Assembly (NCBI RefSeq): GCF_018130765.1
Contig: NZ_JAFCJZ010000024.1
Location: forward strand, 62,001 to 126,000
Direction of reading: 5' to 3'
From: Bradyrhizobium iriomotense
GTDB taxonomy: Bacteria > Pseudomonadota > Alphaproteobacteria > Rhizobiales > Xanthobacteraceae
DNA length: 64,000 nt
A program made the translations under genes and the position numbers. Positions 50,377 to 59,374 of this stretch are shown piece by piece. The notes under the pieces were generated by a model, which made no database searches, had not been told where the DNA came from, and saw only the letters and a list, made by a program, of their open reading frames with translations. Position 1 is the first letter of the stretch. Every line of letters starts with the position of its first letter.

Positions 50377-51417
50377 ATGGCCTATCTCGAGCTCGATCGG
50401 GTCGCAAAACAGTTCGGCGCGCAGACTGTGGTCGAGGACTTCAGCCTGTCGGTGGGGAAGGGGGAGTTCATCTCCTTCCTCGGCCCGTCCGGCTGCGGCA
50501 AGACCACGACGTTGCAGATGATCGCGGGCTTCCTTGACCCCACGCGCGGAGCGATCCGCCTCGAAGGCAAGGACCTGACCGCGATCCATCCGGCCAAGCG
50601 CGGCCTCGGCATCGTGTTCCAGAGCTACGCGCTGTTTCCGCACATGACCGCGGCGGAGAACGTCGCCTTCGGCCTCGAGATGCGTGGCGTGCCGCGCAGT
50701 GAACGGGCCGAGCGCGTCCGCGCCGCACTCGCGATGGTGGGGCTCGCCGGTTACGAGGATCGCCATCCCCGCCGCATGTCCGGCGGCCAGCAGCAGCGCG
50801 TCGCTCTGGCACGGGCGCTGGTGATCAAGCCGAGCGTGCTGTTGCTCGACGAGCCGCTGTCCAACCTCGACGCCAAGCTGCGTGAGGAGATGCAGATCGA
50901 GCTGCGCCAGATCCAGCGCACCGTCGGCACCACCACGATCCTCGTCACCCACGACCAGAACGAAGCGATGTCGCTGTCGGACCGCATCGTGGTGATGAGC
51001 CAGGGTAAGATCGAGCAGATCGGCACGCCGCAGGAGACTTATGAGCGGCCGGCCTCGGCCTTCGTCTCGCAGTTTTTGGGCAAGACGAATGACTTTGCCG
51101 GGACAATCGACCGGACCGTCGCGCCAACGCAGCTGGTGGCGGGCTCCTGGCGCGCGCCGGCGCCGGCCGGGCTCGGCGGTCCCGTGACCGTCAGCGTTCG
51201 CCCCGAAAGAATCGGCTTTGGCGATACCGGCCTCAGCGCAAAAATCATCACGCGCATCTTCCAGGGCAATCACTGGCTGTTTCAGTGCGACAGCGAATGC
51301 GGCCCGGCGATCGTGATCCGTCAGAACGACGGAAAAGCGCAGCCGGCCGAAGGCGACGCCGTTCGCCTCACCTGGCGCTCCGAGGACATGAGCGTGCGCG
51401 CGAGGGCCGGCGCATGA
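50377..51417 (+). CDS. Spermidine/opine-type ABC transporter, ATPase
   Basis: 346 residues from ATG 50377. Walker A GPSGCGKTTTLQMIAGF (about residue 38), signature RMSGGQQQRVALARALV, Walker B VLLLDEPLSNLDAK, and a C-terminal TOBE domain (VTVSVRPERIGFG). PotA-like. Overlaps the next gene by 4 bases. Confidence 0.96.
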   Translation: MAYLELDRVAKQFGAQTVVEDFSLSVGKGEFISFLGPSGCGKTTTLQMIAGFLDPTRGAIRLEGKDLTAIHPAKRGLGIVFQSYALFPHMTAAENVAFGLEMRGVPRSERAERVRAALAMVGLAGYEDRHPRRMSGGQQQRVALARALVIKPSVLLLDEPLSNLDAKLREEMQIELRQIQRTVGTTTILVTHDQNEAMSLSDRIVVMSQGKIEQIGTPQETYERPASAFVSQFLGKTNDFAGTIDRTVAPTQLVAGSWRAPAPAGLGGPVTVSVRPERIGFGDTGLSAKIITRIFQGNHWLFQCDSECGPAIVIRQNDGKAQPAEGDAVRLTWRSEDMSVRARAGA

Positions 51418-52289
51418 GCATGGCCGCCGAGGAACGCAGCGCACGCGCGCCCTGGGCGCTGACCGCGCCCGCTTTGATGCTGTTCGTCGGCGTGCTGCTG
51501 ATTCCGCTGGCGATGACGGTGATGCTGTCGTTCCACGATTGGGGCCAGTACAAGGGCATCGAGCCGGTCTTCATCCTCAAGAACTGGCATGAGATCGCGA
51601 CCGATCCCTATTACGCCGAAATGTTCTGGCGGACTTTTCGCATCGCGATCCTGACGACATTCCTCACCGCTCTGCTCGGCGCACCCGAGGCCTACATCCT
51701 CAACCGCATGAGCGGACGCTGGAAGAGCTTCTTCCTGCTGGTCATCCTCGGCCCGCTGCTGATCTCCGTCGTCGCGCGCACGCTCGGCTGGGCACTGCTG
51801 TTCGGCGGCAACAACGGCCTCGTCAACAAGCTGCTGATGTCGCTTGGCACGATCCGTTCACCCATTCCCTTCATGTTCACCGAAACAGGCATGGTCGTCG
51901 CGCTCGCGCATGTGATGATGCCGTTCATGGTGCTGTCGGTGTGGGCGGCGTTGCAGCGGCTCGATCCGCAGATCGAGAATGCCGCGATGTCGCTCGGTGC
52001 CGGCCCCGTGACCATCATCCGCCGCATCATCATGCCTCAGATCATGCCGGGCGTGCTGTCGGGCGCGATCATCGTGTTCTCGCTCTCGGCCAGCGCCTTT
52101 GCGACGCCCGCGATCATCGGTGGCCGCAGGCTCAAGGTCGCGGCGACGCTCGCTTATGACGAATTCCTCAACACGCTGAACTGGCCGCTTGGTGCGGCCG
52201 TGGCGACGCTTCTGCTGGTCGCGCTGGTGCTGATCGTCGTCGGCAGCAACGCGCTGATCGAGCGGCGCTATGCGGAGGTGTTCCGATGA
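51414..52289 (+). CDS. Spermidine/opine-type ABC transporter, permease 1
   Basis: 291 residues, PotB-like, about six transmembrane helices starting LTAPALMLFVGVLLIPLAMTV. The EAA loop is IENAAMSLGAGPVTIIRRIIMPQ (about residue 190). Overlaps both neighbours by 4 bases. Confidence 0.94.
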   Translation: MSMAAEERSARAPWALTAPALMLFVGVLLIPLAMTVMLSFHDWGQYKGIEPVFILKNWHEIATDPYYAEMFWRTFRIAILTTFLTALLGAPEAYILNRMSGRWKSFFLLVILGPLLISVVARTLGWALLFGGNNGLVNKLLMSLGTIRSPIPFMFTETGMVVALAHVMMPFMVLSVWAALQRLDPQIENAAMSLGAGPVTIIRRIIMPQIMPGVLSGAIIVFSLSASAFATPAIIGGRRLKVAATLAYDEFLNTLNWPLGAAVATLLLVALVLIVVGSNALIERRYAEVFR

Positions 52290-53092
52290 GACGGAACGGC
52301 CCGCTCGCGCTGATCTTCCACACCATCTTCGTCATCGTCATGGTGGCGCCGATCCTTGTGGTCTGCCTCGTCGCCTTCACGCCCGAAGGTTTTCTGTCGC
52401 TGCCGACCAACGGCTTTTCACTGCGCTGGTTCAGGACCATCCTGAACTACCCCGAATTCATCCACGCCTTCTGGGTCAGCCTCGGCCTCGGTGCGCTCTC
52501 GTCCTTCGTGTCGCTCCTGTTCGCGGTGCCCGCGGCGCTCGCGATCGCGCGCTATCGCTTCCGCGGCCGTGATGCGCTGGCGGCGCTGTTCCTGTCGCCG
52601 CTGATGATCCCGCATGTCGTGCTCGGCATCGCTTTCCTGCGCTTCTTCACCTCGGCCGGTCTCGGCGGCAGCTTTGCGGCGCTGATCATCGCCCATGTCA
52701 TCATCGTGTTTCCGTTCGCGCTGCGGCTGACGCTGGCGGCGGCAACCGGCATGGATCGTACCGTCGAGATGGCTGCGGTCTCGCTCGGCGCCGGCGGCTG
52801 GACGCTGTTCCGCCGCGTGACCTTGCCGCTGATCCTGCCCGGCGTCATCAGTGGCTGGGCACTCGCCTTCATCCAGTCTTTCGACGATCTCACCATGACC
52901 GTCTTTCTCGCGGCACCCGGCACCGAGACATTGCCGGTGCGCATGTTCCTTTATATCCAGGACAACATCGATCCGCTGGTGACGTCGGTCTCGGCCTGCG
53001 TGATCGCGATCACCATGACCGCCCTCATTCTGCTCGACCGCTTCTACGGGCTCGATCGCGTGCTCGCCGGCAAGGGCGACACGGGACGATAG
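52286..53092 (+). CDS. Spermidine/opine-type ABC transporter, permease 2
   Basis: 268 residues, PotC-like. It begins GPLALIFHTIFVIVMVAPILVV and has an EAA loop VEMAAVSLGAGGWTLFRRVTLP (about residue 160). It pairs with permease 1 to form the channel. Confidence 0.94.
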   Translation: MRRNGPLALIFHTIFVIVMVAPILVVCLVAFTPEGFLSLPTNGFSLRWFRTILNYPEFIHAFWVSLGLGALSSFVSLLFAVPAALAIARYRFRGRDALAALFLSPLMIPHVVLGIAFLRFFTSAGLGGSFAALIIAHVIIVFPFALRLTLAAATGMDRTVEMAAVSLGAGGWTLFRRVTLPLILPGVISGWALAFIQSFDDLTMTVFLAAPGTETLPVRMFLYIQDNIDPLVTSVSACVIAITMTALILLDRFYGLDRVLAGKGDTGR

Positions 53093-53100
53093 GAGAACTC

Positions 53101-54237
53101 ATGTCAGGAGACTACGACGTCGCCGTCGTTGGCGGCGGATTGCTCGGCTCCGCCATTGCCTGGGGCCTCGGCCGACTCGGCCAGAAGGTCGCCGTGCTTG
53201 ACGAAGGCGACATCACCAAGCGTGCCTCGCGCGCGAATTTTGCGCTGGTCTGGGTCCAGAGCAAGGGGCTCGGCATGCCCGCCTATACGGTCTGGACCGT
53301 GCAGGCGTCGCAGGCGTGGGGCAGGCTTGCGTCCGAACTGAAGCAGCAGACCGGGCTCGATGTTTCCTTGCAGCAGAACGGCGGTTTCCATCTCACGCTC
53401 GGCGAGGACGAATTCGGCCAGCGCACCGAGCTCGTCAAGCGCATGCACAATCAGGCCGGCGCGGCCGACTACAAGATGGAAATGCTGCGGCCCTCTGAGG
53501 TCAAGAAGGCGCTGCCGCTGATCGGGCCCGAGGTCTCCGGCGGCAGCTATTGTCCGCTCGACGGTCACGTCAATTCGCTGCGCACGTTCCGAGCTTTTCA
53601 CACGGGCTTCAAGGCGTTTGGCATCGACTATTTTCCGGAGCGTCCGGTCTCGGCGATCAGCAAGAGCGGCGGCGAATTCCGCCTGACCACGCCCAAGGGC
53701 GAGCTGCGTGCCGCCAAGATCGTGCTCGCCGCCGGCAACGCCAATCAGGCGCTCGCACCGATGGTCGGCCTCTACGCGCCGATGGGGCCGACCCGCGGCC
53801 AGGTCGTCGTGACCGAGCGCACCATGCCGTTCCTGCCGCATCCCCTGACCACGATCCGCCAGACCGACGAGGGCACGGTGATGATCGGCGACAGCAAGGA
53901 AGACGAGCTGGATGATCGCACACTGAAGCCCTCGATCAGCGGCGTGATGGCCGATCGCGCGCAGCGGATGTTCCCGCATCTGTCACGGCTCAACGTAGTC
54001 AGGAGCTGGTCCGGCATCCGCGTCATGCCGCAGGACGGCTTTCCGATCTACGACCAGTCGGAGACGCATCCCGGCGCCTTCGTCGCCTGCTGCCATTCCG
54101 GCGTGACGCTCGCCTCCAACCACGCTTTCGAGATCGCGCGCATGGTGGCGCAGGGCGCGCTCGAGCCGGAGCTGGTCGGCGCGTTCTCCGCCAGCCGCTT
54201 TGGTGGCGCGGGCGCGGCGAACAGCAGCGGCTACTAG
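53101..54237 (+). CDS. FAD-dependent amine/D-amino-acid oxidase-type protein (DadA-like), first copy
   Basis: 378 residues. The FAD-binding motif is VAVVGGGLLGSAIAWGLGRLG (about residues 8-28), with a late GIRVMPQDGFPIYDQ and CHSGVTLASNHAFEIARM typical of the DAO fold. It oxidises a C-N bond of an amino acid, imino acid or opine. It is separated from the transporter by 8 bases. A second DadA-type gene lies three genes later. Confidence 0.9.
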   Translation: MSGDYDVAVVGGGLLGSAIAWGLGRLGQKVAVLDEGDITKRASRANFALVWVQSKGLGMPAYTVWTVQASQAWGRLASELKQQTGLDVSLQQNGGFHLTLGEDEFGQRTELVKRMHNQAGAADYKMEMLRPSEVKKALPLIGPEVSGGSYCPLDGHVNSLRTFRAFHTGFKAFGIDYFPERPVSAISKSGGEFRLTTPKGELRAAKIVLAAGNANQALAPMVGLYAPMGPTRGQVVVTERTMPFLPHPLTTIRQTDEGTVMIGDSKEDELDDRTLKPSISGVMADRAQRMFPHLSRLNVVRSWSGIRVMPQDGFPIYDQSETHPGAFVACCHSGVTLASNHAFEIARMVAQGALEPELVGAFSASRFGGAGAANSSGY

Positions 54238-54264
54238 AGATATCAAGGAGCCAAGAGGCATCCC

Positions 54265-54561
54265 ATGTTTAGACGATCCGAACAGGACAAACGCCCGCAG
54301 GTGCAGATCTTCGTCGACGGCGTCGCCGTCGCGGCGCGCCAGGGCGACACCGTCTCCGCCGCGCTGCTGGCATCCGGCCGCGACGCGCGACGCTCCACCG
54401 CGGTGAGCGGCGCGCCGCGTCTGCCCTATTGCATGATGGGCGTGTGTTTCGACTGCCTCGTCACCATCGACGGCGTCGGCAACCGGCAGGGCTGCCTCGT
54501 GCCTGTCGCCGAGGGCATGCAGATCGAAATCCAGAAGGGCAAGCGGGAGATCGGAAAATGA
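54265..54561 (+). CDS. Small 2Fe-2S protein (HcnA/opine-oxidase gamma-subunit-like)
   Basis: 98 residues. Cluster cysteines are in LPYCMMGVCFDCLVTIDG and RQGCLVP (about residues 55-77). Such small subunits pair with HcnB- and HcnC-like flavoproteins in hydrogen cyanide synthase, opine oxidase or hydroxyproline dehydrogenase complexes. The stop overlaps the next start. Confidence 0.9.
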   Translation: MFRRSEQDKRPQVQIFVDGVAVAARQGDTVSAALLASGRDARRSTAVSGAPRLPYCMMGVCFDCLVTIDGVGNRQGCLVPVAEGMQIEIQKGKREIGK

Positions 54562-55976
54562 CTGTGGCTCCCAAGCGCGAAGACTACGACGTCGTGGTGA
54601 TCGGTGCCGGGCCCGCCGGCCTCGCCGCGGCCGCGACCTCCGCCGAAGCGGGTCTCACGACGCTGCTGCTTGACGAGAATATCGGCCCCGGCGGTCAGGT
54701 GTTCCGCGCTATTGCTTCGACGCCGGTCACCGACCGCAATCAGCTCGGCGCGGACTATTGGGTCGGCGCCGATCTCGTGCAGTCGCTGCGCGCAAGCAAC
54801 GCGGAAGTCATCCAGCGCGCGATCGTCTGGAGCCTCGACCGCAATCTCGACATCGCCGTCTCGATCGGCGGTGCCTCGGCCTTCGTCAAGGCCAAGCGCG
54901 TGATCCTTGCGACCGGCGCGCTGGAGCGCCCGTTTCCGATTCCCGGCTGGACGCTGCCGGGCGTGATGACCGCGGGCGCGGCGCAGACCATGCTGAAGTC
55001 CTCCGCGCTGGTCCCCGATGGCCGCACGGTGATCGCGGGGCAGGGGCCGTTGCTCTGGCTGCTCGCTGCGCAGATACTGCGTCTCGGCGGCCGTATCGAT
55101 CGCATCCTCGACACCACCGAGCGCGGCAACTACTTCGCCGCACTCCCGCATGCCTTCGCATTCTTGACCTCGCCCTATTTCACCAAGGGCCTGTCGATGA
55201 TGCGTGAGGTGAAGGCGAAGGTGCAGGTCGTCTCGGGCGTCACCGAGCTTGCCGCCTCCGGTGATGGCCAGCTTGCCAGCGTCAGCTATGTCGCCAGCGG
55301 AAAGCGTGAGACCATTCCCGCCGATCTGTTGCTGCTGCATCAGGGCGTCGTGCCCAACGTCAACCTCGCGATGGCGGCCGGCGTCGAGCATCGCTGGGAT
55401 GATCTGCAATTGTGCTGGTCGCCGGTGTTGGACGCGAGCGGCAATTCCTCGGTCGCCGGCATCGCGATCGCCGGCGATGGCGCCGGCATCGGCGGGGCCA
55501 ATGCAGCCGTGGTACGCGGTCGCATTGCCGCGCGTGCGGCGGTGGAAGCGCTGGCGCCCGCAGCTGCCGCAAAACTCCCCGCAATGGCAACGCTCCGCTC
55601 CGATCTCGCCAAGGCCGAGCGTGGGCGCCTGTTCCTCGACACGCTGTTCCGCCCGGCGCCGCAGTTCCGCATTCCCAAGGGCGACACCATCGTCTGCCGC
55701 TGCGAAGAGGTGACCGCCAAGGATGTTCTCGACTCCGTCGCGATCGGCGCGACCGGGCCGAACCAGCTCAAGGCCTATCGCCGAACCGGCATGGGCCCGT
55801 GCCAGGGCCGGCTGTGCGGCCTCACCGTCACCGAGCTGATGGCGCAGGCGCGCGGCAAGTCTCCGCAGGAGATCGGCTATTACCGGCTGCGTGCGCCGGT
55901 GAAGCCGATCACGCTCGCTGAGCTCGCCGCCGTTCCGAAATCCGAGGCCGACGTCAAGGCCGTGGTGCGCGGATGA
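54558..55976 (+). CDS. HcnB/OoxA-like FAD/NAD(P)-binding flavoprotein
   Basis: 472 residues from ATG 54558. The dinucleotide-binding motif is VVVIGAGPAGLAAAATSAEAG (about residue 12); a second nucleotide region follows near residue 155. The C-terminus has a 2Fe-2S domain: VCRCEEVTAKDVLDSV ... MGPCQGRLCG (about residues 382-425). This is the large alpha-subunit layout of the opine oxidase / D-hydroxyproline dehydrogenase class. Overlaps the small 2Fe-2S gene before it and the DAO gene after it. Confidence 0.92.
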   Translation: MTVAPKREDYDVVVIGAGPAGLAAAATSAEAGLTTLLLDENIGPGGQVFRAIASTPVTDRNQLGADYWVGADLVQSLRASNAEVIQRAIVWSLDRNLDIAVSIGGASAFVKAKRVILATGALERPFPIPGWTLPGVMTAGAAQTMLKSSALVPDGRTVIAGQGPLLWLLAAQILRLGGRIDRILDTTERGNYFAALPHAFAFLTSPYFTKGLSMMREVKAKVQVVSGVTELAASGDGQLASVSYVASGKRETIPADLLLLHQGVVPNVNLAMAAGVEHRWDDLQLCWSPVLDASGNSSVAGIAIAGDGAGIGGANAAVVRGRIAARAAVEALAPAAAAKLPAMATLRSDLAKAERGRLFLDTLFRPAPQFRIPKGDTIVCRCEEVTAKDVLDSVAIGATGPNQLKAYRRTGMGPCQGRLCGLTVTELMAQARGKSPQEIGYYRLRAPVKPITLAELAAVPKSEADVKAVVRG

Positions 55977-57094
55977 GCAGGAACGTGGATGCGATCGTCG
56001 TCGGCGGCGGCATCCACGGATGCTCGACCACGCTGCATCTGTGCCTTGCCGGCCTGAAGCCGGTGCTGATCGAGAAGGACTATGCCGGCCGCCACGCCTC
56101 CGGCGTCAACGCCGGCGGCGTGCGCCAGCTCGCGCGGCACATCCCCGAGATCCCGCTCTCGATCCGCTCGATGGGAATCTGGGAGAAGATTTCGGATCTC
56201 CTCGACGACGATTGCAGCTTCGAGAGCCACGGCCAGGTGCTGGTCGCCGAGAACGAGGAGGAGCTCGCCGTCTGCCGCGCGCGGGTCGCCGAGCTCAATG
56301 CGCTCGGCTTCACCCATGAGGAGCTGATCGACGCCGCCGAATTGCGCCGGCTGGTGCCGGCGGTGGCCGAAACCTGTCCCGGCGGCGTGGTCTCGCGCCG
56401 CGACGGCGCCGCCAATCCGGCGCAGACGACGACGGCGTTCCGGCGCAAGGCCCAGCAGCTCGGCGCCATCGTGCGCGAAGGCGTGGCCGCCGGCAACATC
56501 CGCTACAGCGACGGCCTCTGGTACGTCGATGTCGGCACTGAAACCTTTGCAGCGCCGGTGCTGGTCAATGCGGCCGGCGCCTGGGCCGGCAAGATCGCGG
56601 CTGATCTCGGCGAGCCGGTGCCGGTCGAGACCGTGGCGCCGATGCTGATGATCACCTCGCGCGTTCCGCACTTCATCGACCCCGTCGTGATCCTGCGCGG
56701 GCGAAAGCTGTCCTTCAAGCAGTTCAAGAACGGCACCGTGCTGATCGGCGGTGGCCATCTGGCGACGCCCTACCAGGACCGCAACGAGACAGTGCTGGAC
56801 TGGAAGAGCCTTGCGACCAGCGCGCAGACCGTGTTCGAGCTGTTCCCGGTGATGCGCAGCGCCACCATCGTCCGCGCCTGGGCCGGCATCGAGGCGAAGA
56901 TGAAGGACGACATTCCCGTGTTTGGGCCGAGCAGCCGCCACAGGGGCCTCTATCACCAGTTCGGCTTCTCGCTGCACGGTTTCCAGCTCGGCCCCGGCGC
57001 CGGCGCCGTGATGGCGGAGCTGATCGTCAACGGCGGCACGCAGACCCGCGTCAGCGATCTCGGCATCGACCGCTTCCATCCCTCCACGCTCTAA
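55973..57094 (+). CDS. FAD-dependent amine oxidase-type protein (HcnC/OoxB-like), second copy
   Basis: 373 residues. FAD motif AIVVGGGIHGCSTTLHLCLAG (about residues 7-27); late GIEAKMKDDIPVFG and HQFGFSLHGFQLGPGAG. It is probably the catalytic beta subunit of the HcnABC-like complex, since it directly follows the alpha subunit with a 4-base overlap. It is related to, but clearly different from, the DadA-type protein at 53101. Confidence 0.91.
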   Translation: MSRNVDAIVVGGGIHGCSTTLHLCLAGLKPVLIEKDYAGRHASGVNAGGVRQLARHIPEIPLSIRSMGIWEKISDLLDDDCSFESHGQVLVAENEEELAVCRARVAELNALGFTHEELIDAAELRRLVPAVAETCPGGVVSRRDGAANPAQTTTAFRRKAQQLGAIVREGVAAGNIRYSDGLWYVDVGTETFAAPVLVNAAGAWAGKIAADLGEPVPVETVAPMLMITSRVPHFIDPVVILRGRKLSFKQFKNGTVLIGGGHLATPYQDRNETVLDWKSLATSAQTVFELFPVMRSATIVRAWAGIEAKMKDDIPVFGPSSRHRGLYHQFGFSLHGFQLGPGAGAVMAELIVNGGTQTRVSDLGIDRFHPSTL

Positions 57095-57106
57095 GAAGAG
57101 GACATC

Positions 57107-57454
57107 ATGAGCATCACCCGCAGCATCCGCACGCCCATCATGCACCGTGCGGTCGAAGCCAACGGCTTCGTCTTCGTCGGCGGCACCATCGCCGACGACA
57201 CCAGCGTTTCCATGGGCGACCAGACCCGCAACATCCTCGGCAAGATCGCCGGCTATCTGAAGGAGGCCGGCACCGACAAGAGCCGCGTCGTCAGCGCCTC
57301 GATCTTCGTCACGGACCTCTCCAAGAAGAAGGAGATGGACACGGCCTGGACCGAGTTCTTCGGCGACAATCTGCCGACCCGCGCCACCGTCGGCGTCGCC
57401 GATCTCGGCGGCGGCGCGCTGATCGAGGTGGTGGTTACCGCGCTCAAGGGCTGA
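57107..57454 (+). CDS. RidA-family imine deaminase
   Basis: 115 residues. Family features are FVFVGGTIADD near the N-terminus, the conserved arginine in LPTRATVGVADLGGGALIEV (about residue 88) and the trimer-forming strand order. RidA hydrolyses reactive enamine/imine intermediates made by amino-acid oxidases, which fits its place behind two flavin oxidases. Last gene of the operon. Confidence 0.93.
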   Translation: MSITRSIRTPIMHRAVEANGFVFVGGTIADDTSVSMGDQTRNILGKIAGYLKEAGTDKSRVVSASIFVTDLSKKKEMDTAWTEFFGDNLPTRATVGVADLGGGALIEVVVTALKG

Positions 57455-57618
57455 TCGCGAAGGCCGACAAAGGACGCCGGCGGTCACCGCGCCGTCGTCC
57501 CCGCGCCTTGATCTCGCCCTTCGATCGGACTACTTAGAGGCTTCCTCAACCAGGACATTCGCAGCCATGGATTTCGCCCCGACCGCAACGCTCATCCGCC
57601 TTGCTCCCGGGGAATTCC

Positions 57619-59235
57619 ATGCCTGCTTCAATCATCCTGTCGAACCTGTCGCTGTCCACGCCTGACGGCCGTCCTCTTCTCTCCAACATCGATCTGACAT
57701 TCGCTGCCGAGCGCATTGGTCTCGTCGGCCGTAACGGCGTCGGGAAAACGACGTTGCTTGCGTCGATCTCAGGGGAACATGTCCCCCGATCCGGGCGCGT
57801 TCTGATCAACGGCACCATCGGCCTGCTGCGCCAGGACGTCCAGGTGCACGCGGGTGCGACCGTGGCCGATCTGTTCGGTGTGCGGCAGGCGCTGGAGCTG
57901 CTGCGCCGCGCCGAGCAGGGCGATGCCTCCGCCGACGACATCGCTGCGACCGACTGGACGCTCGAAGCGCGACTGGAGGCCGCTCTCGCGCGCGTCGGTT
58001 TCGATCTTGCTCCGGATACGGAGCTGTCCTGCCTGTCAGGGGGCCAGATCACGCGGGTTCGTCTCGCCGCGCTGGTGTTCGCCGAGCCCGACTTCCTGTT
58101 GCTGGACGAGCCCACCAACAATCTCGACCGGGACGGACGCAAGGCGGTGGCCGATCTCCTTGCCGCCTGGCGCGGCGGGGCGATCGTGGTCAGCCATGAT
58201 CGGGATCTGCTCGATACGATGGATGCGATCGTCGAGCTCACGTCGCTGGGTGCCACGCGATACGGCGGCAACTGGAGCAGTTATCGCGCACAGAAGGCCC
58301 TCGAGCTCGCGGCTGTGAGGCACGACCTCGCGCATGCCGAGAAGCGCCTGTCCGAGATCGACGGCAAGGCGCAGGAGGCCGCGGAGAGGAAGGCGCGCAA
58401 GGACAGCGGCGGCCGGAAGAAGCGTGCCAAGGGCGACATGCCGCGCATCCTCGCCGGCGCGCGCAGGGATCGCAGCGAAGACACCGGCGGCAAGGCCGCC
58501 CTGATCGCCGAGCGGCGGCGCGCGGAGGCTCTCGACGCCGTCGACACGGCGCGTCGGCGCGTCGAGATTCTCCAGCCGCTGTCGGTCAAGCTGCCCGCCA
58601 CGAACCTGCCGGCGGGCAGGGAGGTGCTTTCGCTCGACCGGATCAGCGCCGGCTATCGGTCGCAGCGGCCGGTCTTGCGCGATCTTTCGCTTGCGATCGT
58701 CGGACCGGAACGGGTCGCGCTGGTCGGCCCGAACGGCTCCGGCAAGACGACGCTGCTGAGACTCATCGCCGGCGAGTTGCGCCCGTTCTCGGGCACCGTA
58801 AGGGTCAAGCCGGACTTCGCGTTGTTCGACCAGAAGGTCAGCCTGCTCGATCCCGCGATCTCCATCCTGGAGAATTTTGGACGACTCAATCCGAAGGCGG
58901 GTGCGAATGAATGCCATGCTGCGCTGGCGCGGTTCATGTTTCGCGCCGATGCTGCCTTGCAGGTCGTCGGACATCTCAGCGGCGGGCAGATGTTTCGCGC
59001 CGGCCTTGCCTGTGTGCTGGGCGGGCAAACGCCGCCGTCTCTGCTGATCCTGGACGAGCCGACCAATCACCTGGACATCGAGTCTATCGAAGCCGTTGAA
59101 GCAGGCTTGAGAGCCTATGACGGCGCTCTGCTCGTCGTCAGTCATGACGAGGCATTCTTGCAGGCGATCGGAATCGCGCGGCGATTCGAGCTCGCCGGCG
59201 ACTGTGATTCCAAGTGCCCGTCAGTCGAACAATAA
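57619..59235 (+). CDS. ABC-F family ATPase (translation factor / resistance type)
   Basis: 538 residues from ATG 57619. Two ATPase domains: Walker A GRNGVGKTTLLASI (about residue 34) and GPNGSGKTTLLRLI (about residue 370); two signatures (LSGGQITRVRL and LSGGQMFRAGL); Walker B LLLDEPTNNLD and LILDEPTNHLD. A charged linker (about residues 230-310) with a KARKDSGGRKKRAKG segment separates them. No transmembrane helices. ABC-F proteins act on the ribosome rather than in transport. Confidence 0.93.
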   Translation: MPASIILSNLSLSTPDGRPLLSNIDLTFAAERIGLVGRNGVGKTTLLASISGEHVPRSGRVLINGTIGLLRQDVQVHAGATVADLFGVRQALELLRRAEQGDASADDIAATDWTLEARLEAALARVGFDLAPDTELSCLSGGQITRVRLAALVFAEPDFLLLDEPTNNLDRDGRKAVADLLAAWRGGAIVVSHDRDLLDTMDAIVELTSLGATRYGGNWSSYRAQKALELAAVRHDLAHAEKRLSEIDGKAQEAAERKARKDSGGRKKRAKGDMPRILAGARRDRSEDTGGKAALIAERRRAEALDAVDTARRRVEILQPLSVKLPATNLPAGREVLSLDRISAGYRSQRPVLRDLSLAIVGPERVALVGPNGSGKTTLLRLIAGELRPFSGTVRVKPDFALFDQKVSLLDPAISILENFGRLNPKAGANECHAALARFMFRADAALQVVGHLSGGQMFRAGLACVLGGQTPPSLLILDEPTNHLDIESIEAVEAGLRAYDGALLVVSHDEAFLQAIGIARRFELAGDCDSKCPSVEQ

Positions 59236-59237
59236 AA

Positions 59238-59267
59238 ACCCGACGCCCTGCCCCCAGCGCGTCGGGT
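59238..59267 (-). terminator. Intrinsic terminator of dctA
   Basis: Read on the minus strand, ACCCGACGC pairs with GCGTCGGGT around a 12-base loop and is followed by TTTTTATT. It lies about 110 bases past the dctA stop and just after the ABC-F stop; the T-run is on the dctA side only, so it mainly serves dctA. Confidence 0.8.
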
Positions 59268-59374
59268 GGAAAAAATCAGTATCAATCAGTGATCCCAACG
59301 CCGCTGTTGTGACTCGTGCCGCAGCAATTTTCTACTCCGGGAAACTACCGCGGTCGGAACCCGGTTGCCGCGGC

